Below are positions 1 through 5,012 of a stretch of 5,186 nucleotides of DNA, piece after piece (position 1 is the stretch's first letter; every line of letters starts with the position of its first letter). The DNA lies in the NCBI GenBank assembly GCA_035325995.1, contig DAOKYU010000031.1:1-5186 (forward strand), in the 5' to 3' direction. The translations under genes were made by a program, and so were the position numbers. Under the pieces are notes generated by a model, which worked only from the letters and a program-made list of their open reading frames with translations, made no database searches and had not been told where the DNA came from. This DNA comes from Thermodesulfobacteriota bacterium (GTDB lineage Bacteria > Desulfobacterota_D > UBA1144 > Nemesobacterales > UBA2774).

Positions 1-22
1 AAATACTATACCCCCACCCTGA

Positions 23-45
23 CCCTCCCCCTGGGAGGGGGAGGG
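23..45. repeat. C-run/G-run hairpin, dispersed-repeat type
   Basis: CCCTCCCCC (23-31) is perfectly complementary to GGGGGAGGG (37-45) across a 5-nt loop, giving a 9-bp GC-rich hairpin. It follows a pyrimidine-rich lead-in (11-22). From memory, similar 'CCCTNACCCT' lead-ins with a C-run/G-run hairpin recur in intergenic DNA of many bacterial genomes. There is no T-run on either side, so I do not call it a terminator, although a gene left of the window could end here. Confidence 0.6.
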
Positions 46-180
46 AAGAGTAAGGCAGGTCGGATTTTTAACGCTCATCCACTCGATGTCTTCGACATGG
101 CAAGTTAGGTGATTGAATAATATGGACGACCGGGTGGTGCTATGGATTTCGAAGTCAGCTATGTCGATATCCGGCACGCG

Positions 181-307
181 TGGCGTGGACACGTAGTGTC
201 GTTTTCGACGTAGCACCGAAGTTGCTAAAATCACCGGAAGCACGTCTGGTGGCAAGGGCAGAACGATGCTACTTCGATTGTCTGCGGACACAGTCCGCAC
301 GGCCTGG
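181..307 (+). repeat. structured ~122-bp repeat, copy A
   Basis: This copy aligns along its whole length with the two copies at 4475-4718. The order of elements is the same: hairpin 1, a TTTTCGxCGTAGC block, a CACC-containing middle, the block GCTACTTCGATTG, hairpin 2, then a CGG/CCTGG tail. Hairpin 1 is GACAC-GTA-GTGTC (188-200). Hairpin 2 is TGCGGAC-ACA-GTCCGCA (283-299). A middle stem pairs AGCA (239-242) with TGCT (267-270), where other copies have AGCG with CGCT. A further small stem, TAGCA/TGCTA, lies at 211-227. Bases 137-180 just upstream look like a much more decayed copy of the GCTACTTCGA-to-hairpin-2 part, so this may once have been a tandem pair. An open frame crosses it but has no ribosome binding site and only reads through the repeat. 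Confidence 0.7.
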
Positions 308-312
308 AGGGG

Positions 313-343
313 TATTGCTGCGCTGCGAGTGCGGCTTGCAATA
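313..343. repeat. short inverted repeat
   Basis: TATTGC (313-318) pairs with GCAATA (338-343). Inside it, CGC (321-323) can pair with GCG (331-333). It lies directly after structured repeat copy A and has no match in the tail of the other copies. Its function is unknown and it may be chance in this hairpin-rich stretch. Confidence 0.3.
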
Positions 344-372
344 TTATGATTTGGCCGAGGACGCAGGAGGCG

Positions 373-413
373 CCCCGGACTTAATCCTCCCCTTCTTGCT
401 GGGAGGAAAAAGA
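373..413. repeat. TTAATCCTCCC...GGGAGGA hairpin repeat, copy 1
   Basis: TCCTCCC (385-391) pairs with GGGAGGA (401-407) around a 9-nt loop. The preceding block CCCCGGACTTAA and the following A-rich run closely match a second copy at 555-601. Conservation covers the stem and flanks but not the loop, as expected for a hairpin-forming dispersed element. The A-run would be a T-run on the minus strand, but on the 5' side of the stem, so this does not have the layout of an intrinsic terminator for either direction. Confidence 0.55.
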
Positions 414-500
414 TTCTTGATGGATTGCTTGTGGAAGTGGATTCCCGATGTATAGGCAGGCTCGGAGCGGTACTGGACAAACGTTTGCGCTTCAAGGTTG

Positions 501-546
501 GGGCGTCCAATTCCTCACTCGCTCGGAATTGTTGGGAATGACAGAC
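501..546 (+). repeat. GGCGTCC-hairpin-AATGACAG repeat, copy 1
   Basis: This unit reads GGGCGTCC, then a hairpin with a 7-bp stem CAATTCC (508-514)/GGAATTG (525-531) around the loop TCACTCGCTC, then a GAATGACAG end. It matches the copy at 5013-5062 and a more decayed copy at 4300-4330. The outer stem pairs are A-T here and G-C in the other copies, so pairing is kept while the bases change. From memory, sequences ending 'GCTCGGAATGACA' next to 'GATTCC' are widespread dispersed repeats in bacterial genomes and no gene product is tied to them. Confidence 0.65.
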
Positions 547-554
547 TGGAGGTG

Positions 555-601
555 ACCCCCGCCTTAATCCTCCCCCTTACTAATGGGGAGGAAAGTAAAA
601 A
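555..601. repeat. TTAATCCTCCC...GGGAGGA hairpin repeat, copy 2
   Basis: TCCTCCCC (568-575) pairs with GGGGAGGA (585-592) around the 9-nt loop CTTACTAAT. It is the second copy of the element at 373-413, sharing the CCCCG-CTTAATCCTCCCC lead and the A-rich tail. It lies 33 bp beyond the stop codon of the minus-strand phosphatase gene, so it could act as the 3' end structure of that transcript. The minus-strand sequence after the stem is only weakly T-rich (ATTAAGG), so a terminator role is uncertain. Confidence 0.55.
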
Positions 602-625
602 GGCAAAAGGTAAGCAGATAGCGTT

Positions 626-1705
626 TTATTGTTGCGCTTCCTCGAAATTGAAGATGCGGTTCCAGTCTTTTTTCATGCTGATGATTACCCAGCCTTTCGC
701 GTCGGCCTCGTTCGCCAGCGACTGGGGGAAGGTGCCGACGTCGGTGTTCGGCAGGCCTTCGGCCGGGCCGTAGGCGTACTCGCGGACGGGGTCGTCGTGA
801 AGCACCAGCATCATTAGGCGCGCGCCGCTGCCCGCTCCCGTCCATTCGAGCATTTCCCTGTCGCCGTCCGAGTTGCCGAAGGCGGCGGACGGCCGCTGGC
901 CGATGAAGGTTTCGATCCCGACGGCCTTTCCGGGGCCGTCGTCCATCAGGAACAGCCTGGGCTCGCGCACGAGGACGGGCCCGCCGCCGGCCCCGTATTC
1001 GTACGATAGGACGAGGCTCGACCCGACTATCTCGGCGGGCGGGAAGCCGTAGACCTCTCTTGCGTAGGCGCGGACGAAGAGCTGCCCGCCGCCCGTGACC
1101 ATGAACGTGCGGAAGCCGTTTTCGCGGAGGTATGCGATGACCTCCAGCATGGGCCGGTAGACGAGGTCTGTATACGGGCGCTGGTAGCGCGGATGTTTCG
1201 CCGTGGCGAGCCATTGTCGAACGGTTTCGGTGAACTGCTCCGTCGTCATTCCGGCGTGCGTGGCGGCTATGATCGCCTTCCAGTCGGCCTTCGTGAAATT
1301 CGCTATCGCCCGCGCGTCGTTTGCGATGACGGATTTGTAGGGCTCGGTTTCGCTCCATTCGGGGTGTGACGGAGCGAGGGCGCGTATCCTGCCCAACGCG
1401 AAGACGCCCTGCGTGTAAAGGGGATGCTCGACCCAGAGCGTGCCGTCCTGGTCGAAGACGGCTATGCGGTCTTCGGGGGCGACGTAGTCCGGCCCGGATT
1501 CGTCCGTCGCTTTCCTTATGAATTCGAAGATCGCCTCCTTCGCCGCGCCGTCATTCCACGATGGCAACGGATCGGCGTCGGGGTAGGGCACGGGCTCTGG
1601 CGCGGTCCGTGCACACGCTCCTCCGAATACGAGAATGATAATCAGCAGGGCCAGGGTGTTTAAGCGTGCGCCGGAGCGGGCCGATTCGTGGCTCGATAGC
1701 TGCAT
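626..1705 (-). CDS. exported HAD-superfamily phosphatase (possible lipoprotein)
   Basis: This 359-aa protein is probably a phosphomonoesterase of the haloacid dehalogenase (HAD) superfamily acting outside the cytoplasm. All four HAD motifs are visible. Motif I is VFDQDGTLW, with nucleophile Asp85 and acid/base Asp87. Motif II is VTGGG, with Thr204. Motif III is Lys260 in GPGKAVG. Motif IV is GNSDGDREM, with Asp280 and Asp282. The C-terminal WVIISMKKDWNRIF block is, as I recall, typical of this exported HAD group. A hydrophobic segment (about residues 18-30) precedes Cys31 in VFGGAC; Gly at -3 is off the usual lipobox, so it is either a lipoprotein or has a plain signal/anchor. An ATG at 1711 is in frame, but GGAGGA abuts it; the same site lies 7 nt from the ATG at 1705, so I chose 1705. 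The gene is divergent from the DipZ-like gene. Its substrate is unknown. Confidence 0.88.
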   Translation of the reverse strand: MQLSSHESARSGARLNTLALLIIILVFGGACARTAPEPVPYPDADPLPSWNDGAAKEAIFEFIRKATDESGPDYVAPEDRIAVFDQDGTLWVEHPLYTQGVFALGRIRALAPSHPEWSETEPYKSVIANDARAIANFTKADWKAIIAATHAGMTTEQFTETVRQWLATAKHPRYQRPYTDLVYRPMLEVIAYLRENGFRTFMVTGGGQLFVRAYAREVYGFPPAEIVGSSLVLSYEYGAGGGPVLVREPRLFLMDDGPGKAVGIETFIGQRPSAAFGNSDGDREMLEWTGAGSGARLMMLVLHDDPVREYAYGPAEGLPNTDVGTFPQSLANEADAKGWVIISMKKDWNRIFNFEEAQQ

Positions 1706-1712
1706 GGGCATT

Positions 1713-1718
1713 CCTCCT
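1713..1718 (-). promoter_or_regulatory. Shine-Dalgarno site deciding the phosphatase start
   Basis: On the minus strand this reads AGGAGG, a perfect anti-16S match. It is 1 nt from the ATG at 1711 and 7 nt from the ATG at 1705. Only the second spacing is normal for initiation, so the shorter protein start is preferred. Confidence 0.7.
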
Positions 1719-1842
1719 TCACAGTCCCCGCGCGTGAGAAAAGTAAGCGGGGGTTATGCACGGTTTTTCAATACTACACTATCGCGCCCTTGCGGGAAAC
1801 CTGCATCTGCAAATAAAACGGGAGAATCCCCGGGTGTACAGC

Positions 1843-1848
1843 TATACT
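1843..1848 (+). promoter_or_regulatory. possible -10 element of the DipZ-like gene
   Basis: TATACT matches the sigma-70 -10 consensus at 5 of 6 positions and lies 34 bp before the ATG at 1883. The region 17 bp upstream (GGGAGA) is a poor -35, so the promoter would be weak, activator-dependent or read by another sigma factor. An alternative AT-rich stretch at 1857-1866 could also serve. Confidence 0.3.
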
Positions 1849-1869
1849 CTAAACGCATATATATTAGAG
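1847..1869. promoter_or_regulatory. inverted repeat in the DipZ-like gene leader, candidate operator
   Basis: CTCTAA (1847-1852) is the exact reverse complement of TTAGAG (1864-1869), separated by 11 AT-rich bases. The left arm overlaps the possible -10 box, and the right arm ends 5 nt before the GGGAG ribosome binding site. It could bind a dimeric regulator or form a leader hairpin. Six-base arms can arise by chance, so confidence is low. Confidence 0.25.
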
Positions 1870-1872
1870 ATT

Positions 1873-1878
1873 GGGGAG
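1873..1878 (+). promoter_or_regulatory. ribosome binding site of the DipZ-like gene
   Basis: GGGGAG lies 4 nt before the ATG at 1883 and overlaps the alternative TTG start at 1871. The TTG itself has no usable site before it. This fixes the start at 1883. Confidence 0.55.
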
Positions 1879-1882
1879 TGCC

Positions 1883-3544
1883 ATGAATATTCTCGATCCC
1901 GCGCTGGCGTTCGTCGAAGGGCTGGCGCTCATCGTATCGCCGTGCATACTGCCCGTACTGCCGCTCGTCCTTTCGGCGTCGGTCGAGGGCGGGAAGAAGA
2001 GGCCGTTCGGCATCATCGCCGGGTTCGTTTTCTCGTTCACCCTTTTCGCGCTGGCGTCGCGCCGCATAGTCGAAGCCTTCGGTATAGACACCGAAATAAT
2101 AAAGTACGTTTCGCTGGTCCTCCTGTTCCTGTTCGGCCTCGTGCTCCTTTCGTCGAAGCTTTCGGATAGATTCAGCGGGCTCACGTCGCGCATTGCGGGT
2201 ATAGGCGGGAGCTCCAAAATCGGCAGGGGGGACGACCTCTGGAGCGGCCTCGTCGTGGGCGCGCTCATAGGGCTCGTGTGGACTCCTTGCGCCGGGCCGC
2301 TGCTCGCCGCCGTCCTCGTCCAGGTCGTCCGGCAGGAGACGGACCTAGCGGGGTTCCTCGTCACGGCTTCGTTCGCGATAGGGGCGGGCGTGCCGATGCT
2401 GGCGATCGCGCTCGCCGGGCGGAAGGTGATGGGGAAGCTCGGCTTCTTCACCGCGCATTCGGAGGGCATACGGAAGGCGTTCGGCGTCGTTATCATACTC
2501 TCCGTGCTGTTCATCGCATCGGGTATAAACATCGGCTCAATCGAGCCCCCGGGCGGCACCGTGACGGCCGTGAAGCCGGCGGACGTGAAGGGCGAGGAGC
2601 TAAAGAACGGGCTCGCAGAGCCGTATCCCGCGCCCGGCTTCGAGGGCATCACGGCGTGGATAAATTCGAAGCCGCTCACGATGGAGGGGCTCAGGGGGAA
2701 GGTCGTGCTCGTCGATTTCTGGACGTATTCGTGCGTCAACTGCGTCCGGACGTTTCCATATATAAAGTCGTGGGACGAGAAGTACAGGAAGGACGGGCTC
2801 GTGATAGTGGGCGTGCATTCGCCCGAGTTCGAGTTCGAGAAGGATCTCGGCAACGTCAAAAAAGCGGTCGAGGCGAACGGCATAAAATACCCCGTCGCGC
2901 TGGACAATAACTTCGACACGTGGACTAATTTCAAGAACCGGTACTGGCCAGCGCATTACCTTATCGACCGCGAGGGGAACGTCGTGTACACGCACTTCGG
3001 CGAGGGGAAGTACGATGTGACGGAGAACAACATTCGCTATCTTCTCGGGCTCGGTGCGATGGAGCCGGGCGAGGCCGTGCCGATACCGTATTCGAAGGAG
3101 CAGACGCCCGAGACGTATCTGGGATACGAGCGCGCGAAGGGGTACGAGGGCGCGACGCCCATCGAGAAGAACGCGCATGCCGAGTACATGTTCCCCGAAA
3201 GCCTCGTGCGGAACGGGTGGGCGCTCGACGGCGGATGGACCGTCGGCGGCGAGAAGATAACGTCGGACGAAGCGGGCTCGGCCATCAGGCTGAGCTTCGC
3301 GGCGAAGAAGGTGTTCCTCGTCCTAGGCACTTCGACGGGCGAGCCCGTCACGGCGGAGATAACGCTAGACGGGATGCCGATAGGCATGGCGCGCGGGAGC
3401 AGCGTTTCGCCCGACGGGCGCGTGACGGTGGACGCCAACACGCTGTACGAGCTCATAAGCCGTAAGGATTTCGGCACTGGCGTTATAGAGATCAAGGCTG
3501 CCGAGCCGGGACTCGAAGCGTACGCCTTTACGTTCGGGAGCTGA
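1883..3544 (+). CDS. DipZ-like CcdA/DsbD-type membrane protein fused to TlpA-like thioredoxin
   Basis: This 553-aa protein is expected to carry electrons from cytoplasmic thioredoxin across the inner membrane to a thioredoxin domain outside it. The CcdA/DsbD-type part (about residues 1-217) has roughly six membrane segments. Its two redox cysteines sit in the expected places: Cys21 in SPCILPVLP and Cys136 in TPCAGP. After a linker comes a TlpA-like thioredoxin domain (about 250-393) with active site WTYSCVNC (Cys284, Cys287) and cis-Pro356 in WPAHYLID. The C-terminal region (about 407-553), from ETYLGYERAKGY to AYAFTFG, resembles the beta-sandwich, carbohydrate-binding-module-like domain of mycobacterial DipZ. 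The open frame begins at a TTG (1871), but ATG 1883 is preferred because GGGGAG (1873-1878) precedes it and the hydrophobic segment starts right after. The domain order is complete and no key residue is missing. Possible partners are methionine sulfoxide reductases or cytochrome c maturation; neither is in the window. Confidence 0.92.
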   Translation: MNILDPALAFVEGLALIVSPCILPVLPLVLSASVEGGKKRPFGIIAGFVFSFTLFALASRRIVEAFGIDTEIIKYVSLVLLFLFGLVLLSSKLSDRFSGLTSRIAGIGGSSKIGRGDDLWSGLVVGALIGLVWTPCAGPLLAAVLVQVVRQETDLAGFLVTASFAIGAGVPMLAIALAGRKVMGKLGFFTAHSEGIRKAFGVVIILSVLFIASGINIGSIEPPGGTVTAVKPADVKGEELKNGLAEPYPAPGFEGITAWINSKPLTMEGLRGKVVLVDFWTYSCVNCVRTFPYIKSWDEKYRKDGLVIVGVHSPEFEFEKDLGNVKKAVEANGIKYPVALDNNFDTWTNFKNRYWPAHYLIDREGNVVYTHFGEGKYDVTENNIRYLLGLGAMEPGEAVPIPYSKEQTPETYLGYERAKGYEGATPIEKNAHAEYMFPESLVRNGWALDGGWTVGGEKITSDEAGSAIRLSFAAKKVFLVLGTSTGEPVTAEITLDGMPIGMARGSSVSPDGRVTVDANTLYELISRKDFGTGVIEIKAAEPGLEAYAFTFGS

Positions 3545-3624
3545 CGCTCGCACGCCCGCGGGCGGAGTGACTGCAAGACATGAAAGTTACCCCCGCGCGA
3601 GAGTCGAAATCCCGCCGATGTTCG

Positions 3625-3630
3625 GATAAT
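3625..3630 (+). promoter_or_regulatory. possible -10 box just upstream of the iron-protein gene
   Basis: GATAAT matches TATAAT at 5 of 6 positions and sits in an AT-rich patch (about 3625-3634) within GC-rich DNA. Transcription would begin about 3636-3640, only a few bases before the ATG at 3644, giving a leaderless or nearly leaderless mRNA. This fits the lack of a ribosome binding site. No -35 is visible (AGTCGA at the 17-bp position). Confidence 0.3.
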
Positions 3631-3643
3631 ATATTCGACCGTT

Positions 3644-4276
3644 ATGGAAAGACTGGAAGAAAGGCTCGACCGCGAGGTCGGTGAATACCTGGAAAGTGTA
3701 GAGGGGATGGACGAGGTGAAGGCGCTTCTCTCGGGCGAGATACCGAGGGAGAGCTACGTCAAGTTCCTCAAGACCTTTTACGTTATCGAAGACATAAGCC
3801 GTAAGGCGGTGCTCAAGGCGGCCGACCGGACGAAGTACGACAACCCCTATCTTAGCAAGAGGTTTCTCCTTTGCGCGAGGGGAGAGGAAGGGCACGCCGA
3901 GATCGCGCTCGAGGACCTGGCGGGGATGGGCGTTACTGGGGTGGACGTTTCGGGCGTTCCGGAGGTGGCGGAGTACGACGAGTTCCTCCAGAAGGCGGCG
4001 GACGAGTTTCCGCTGGGCGTGCTCGGGCACTCGTATCTCTTCGAGAACGCCTCGGGGATAATGTTCCCGAAACACAGGGACCTGCCGTATCCGTCGAAGT
4101 TCGTGGTCGTCCACGCGAAGGAGGACCCGGGGCATTCGCTCGCTATAAAGAGGACGGTGCGGAATATCGAGTCTGACATCACGGACGAGGACAAGGACAG
4201 GATCATGGATTTCGCGCGCGAGAGCGGGGAGAGGCTGCTCAGGGTTTTCGAGGCGATGGGCGGGCATTCGGATTAA
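3644..4276 (+). CDS. heme-oxygenase-fold non-heme iron protein (TenA/PqqC/CADD/UndA-like)
   Basis: This 210-aa, probably all-helical, cytoplasmic protein resembles the iron-containing redox branch of the TenA/PqqC-like superfamily (heme-oxygenase-like diiron oxidases, HDO). Candidate metal ligands appear in family order: Glu49 (YVIED), Glu81-x2-His84 (GEEGH), Glu134 (FENASG), and His157-x3-Asp161-x2-His164 (HAKEDPGH). The spacing resembles what I recall for UndA and CADD. There is no cysteine pair of the thiaminase TenA type; the only Cys is Cys77. Known relatives carry out oxygen-dependent oxidations such as fatty-acid decarboxylation or p-aminobenzoate synthesis, but the substrate here cannot be read from sequence. 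The gene starts 99 bp after the DipZ-like gene on the same strand with no clear terminator between, so co-transcription is possible. No Shine-Dalgarno site precedes the ATG. A later ATG at residue 22 has GAGGGG directly against it, with no spacer, and would shorten helix 1, so it is less likely. Confidence 0.85.
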   Translation: MERLEERLDREVGEYLESVEGMDEVKALLSGEIPRESYVKFLKTFYVIEDISRKAVLKAADRTKYDNPYLSKRFLLCARGEEGHAEIALEDLAGMGVTGVDVSGVPEVAEYDEFLQKAADEFPLGVLGHSYLFENASGIMFPKHRDLPYPSKFVVVHAKEDPGHSLAIKRTVRNIESDITDEDKDRIMDFARESGERLLRVFEAMGGHSD

Positions 4277-4299
4277 CTCCGGAGTCTTTAGCGAAGGAG

Positions 4300-4330
4300 G
4301 CCGATTCCTCGCTCGTTCGGAGTCATAGGC
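4300..4330 (+). repeat. GGCGTCC-hairpin-AATGACAG repeat, decayed copy 2
   Basis: GATTCC (4303-4308) pairs with GGAGTC (4319-4324), including one T-G wobble, around the loop TCGCTCGTTC. The loop and left arm match copy 3 at 5013-5062 closely; the AATGACAG end is lost. It starts 24 bp after the iron-protein stop codon and runs into a partial copy of the ~122-bp structured repeat. Confidence 0.5.
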
Positions 4331-4382
4331 TCCGGAAGCGCGGCTGGAGGTAATAGCGTAACGCCGCTACTTCGATTGTTTA
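4330..4382 (+). repeat. structured ~122-bp repeat, partial copy
   Basis: The stretch CTCCGGAAGCGCGGCTGG to CGCTACTTCGATTGT aligns with the middle of copy A (232-281). It keeps AGCG (4337-4340) opposite CGCT (4365-4368), the same middle stem as in the other copies. Hairpin 1 and hairpin 2 are absent or decayed; after GATTGTTTACTG the similarity stops. It has the same orientation as all other copies. Confidence 0.5.
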
Positions 4383-4450
4383 CTGCTGGGAGTTTCCATT
4401 AGCTGAAGGGGAAGTTCTATACTTAACCTATAAGATCGATATAAGGGTTT

Positions 4451-4474
4451 CTACTTTTGCCTGACCAAAAGTAG
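4451..4474. repeat. CTACTTTTG/CAAAAGTAG perfect hairpin
   Basis: CTACTTTTG (4451-4459) and CAAAAGTAG (4466-4474) are perfect reverse complements around a 6-nt loop CCTGAC. It abuts hairpin 1 of structured repeat copy B and so marks the left edge of the tandem array. There is no trailing T-run, so an intrinsic terminator is not supported. From memory, ACTTTT/AAAAGT hairpins of this sort are common dispersed intergenic motifs. Confidence 0.6.
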
Positions 4475-4597
4475 CACACACGTTGTGTGTTTCTCGGCGT
4501 AGCAGATTTTGAGACTCGAAGCACCTTAAGCGCGGTTGGTGATAATAGCAATACCTCGCTACTTCGATTGCATGCGGCTGCGAGCCGCCGGGCCGGG
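4475..4597 (+). repeat. structured ~122-bp repeat, copy B (tandem array)
   Basis: Hairpin 1 is CACACA-CGT-TGTGTG (4475-4489). Hairpin 2 is GCGGCT-GCG-AGCCGC (4574-4588). The middle stem AGCG/CGCT and the GCTACTTCGATTG block are present, and the unit ends in CCGGGCCGGG. Compared with copies A and C, both arms of each hairpin have changed together so that pairing is kept. It joins copy C head to tail without a spacer. Confidence 0.75.
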
Positions 4598-4718
4598 GAC
4601 ACGTAGTGTCTTTTTCGGCATAGCGCTGATGATGCCGAAACCACCTGTAGCGCGTCAGAAGATGATAGCAAGGCTTTCGCTACTTCGAATGTCAGCGGAC
4701 ACGGTCCGCCGGGCCGGG
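4598..4718 (+). repeat. structured ~122-bp repeat, copy C (tandem array)
   Basis: Hairpin 1 is GACAC-GTA-GTGTC (4598-4610), followed by a T-run. A second hairpin, TTTCGGCAT (4613-4621)/ATGCCGAAA (4632-4640), is perfect over 9 bp. The middle stem is GTAGCG (4647-4652)/CGCTAC (4678-4683). Hairpin 2 is GCGGAC-ACG-GTCCGC (4695-4709), and the unit ends in CGGGCCGGG. This is the best-folded copy. Hairpin 1 plus the T-run looks terminator-like but its stem is only 5 bp. Confidence 0.75.
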
Positions 4719-4736
4719 GCACACGTGGTGTGCTCG
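4719..4736 (+). repeat. structured repeat, truncated copy D
   Basis: Only hairpin 1 remains: GCACAC-GTG-GTGTGC (4719-4733), directly after the end of copy C. After it the sequence no longer follows the repeat; instead the -35 box TTGACA begins at 4737. Confidence 0.65.
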
Positions 4737-4765
4737 TTGACACTGACCCGTCGGTTAGTTACTGT
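4737..4765 (+). promoter_or_regulatory. sigma-70-type promoter for tRNA-Ser
   Basis: A perfect -35 TTGACA (4737-4742) is separated by exactly 17 bp from TACTGT (4760-4765), which keeps the most conserved -10 positions (T, A and final T). A start near 4772 would give a leader of about 40 nt before the tRNA at 4813, a reasonable layout for a tRNA precursor. The promoter starts at the edge of the repeat array. Confidence 0.55.
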
Positions 4766-4812
4766 ATATGTCCTCAATACGAAAGGGAATTTGCACCCTT
4801 TCGTCCTATTCC

Positions 4813-4907
<95 letters not shown>

Positions 4908-4942
4908 TGAATAAATCCAGCCGGGAATGATCAAAAACAAAA

Positions 4943-4960
4943 GAGAGATTTCTCGCATTT
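4943..4960 (+). terminator. possible weak terminator after tRNA-Ser
   Basis: GAGA (4943-4946) and TCTC (4951-4954) can form a short 4-bp stem around GATT, followed by GCATTT with a T at 4961. The stem is short and the T-run is only four bases, so this is a weak candidate. Confidence 0.2.
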
Positions 4961-5012
4961 TAGTTTGAGATACTTTCGAGCGGTACCGTATATGCTTTCG
5001 TGAAGTCGGCCA

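Noticed and set aside
180..455. 91-codon open frame, plus strand
   Set aside because: It starts with GTG without a ribosome binding site and runs through structured repeat copy A and a hairpin repeat; it has no protein-like domain.
498..773. 91-codon open frame, plus strand
   Set aside because: It reads through two hairpin repeats and then the antisense of the phosphatase gene 3' end; there is no ribosome binding site.
564..1358. 264-codon minus-strand frame
   Set aside because: Arg-rich shadow frame of the HAD phosphatase gene, whose own frame has all four catalytic motifs.
1871..1882. TTG as start of the DipZ-like protein
   Set aside because: No ribosome binding site precedes it, and the GGGGAG site overlapping it fits ATG 1883.
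1864..2934. 356-codon minus-strand frame opposite the DipZ-like gene
   Set aside because: Ser/Thr/Pro-rich low-complexity translation typical of the antisense of a GC-rich gene; the plus frame has clear domains.
3553..3564. CGCCCGCGGGCG palindrome as a terminator after the DipZ-like gene
   Set aside because: It is a loopless 12-bp palindrome with no T-run after it, so it does not look like an intrinsic terminator.
4475..4736. CRISPR array
   Set aside because: Units are about 122 bp, directly abutting and similar throughout; there are no short constant repeats with unique spacers.
4423..4743. 106-codon minus-strand frame
   Set aside because: It lies wholly in the repeat array and shows no domain; a repeat-derived spurious frame.
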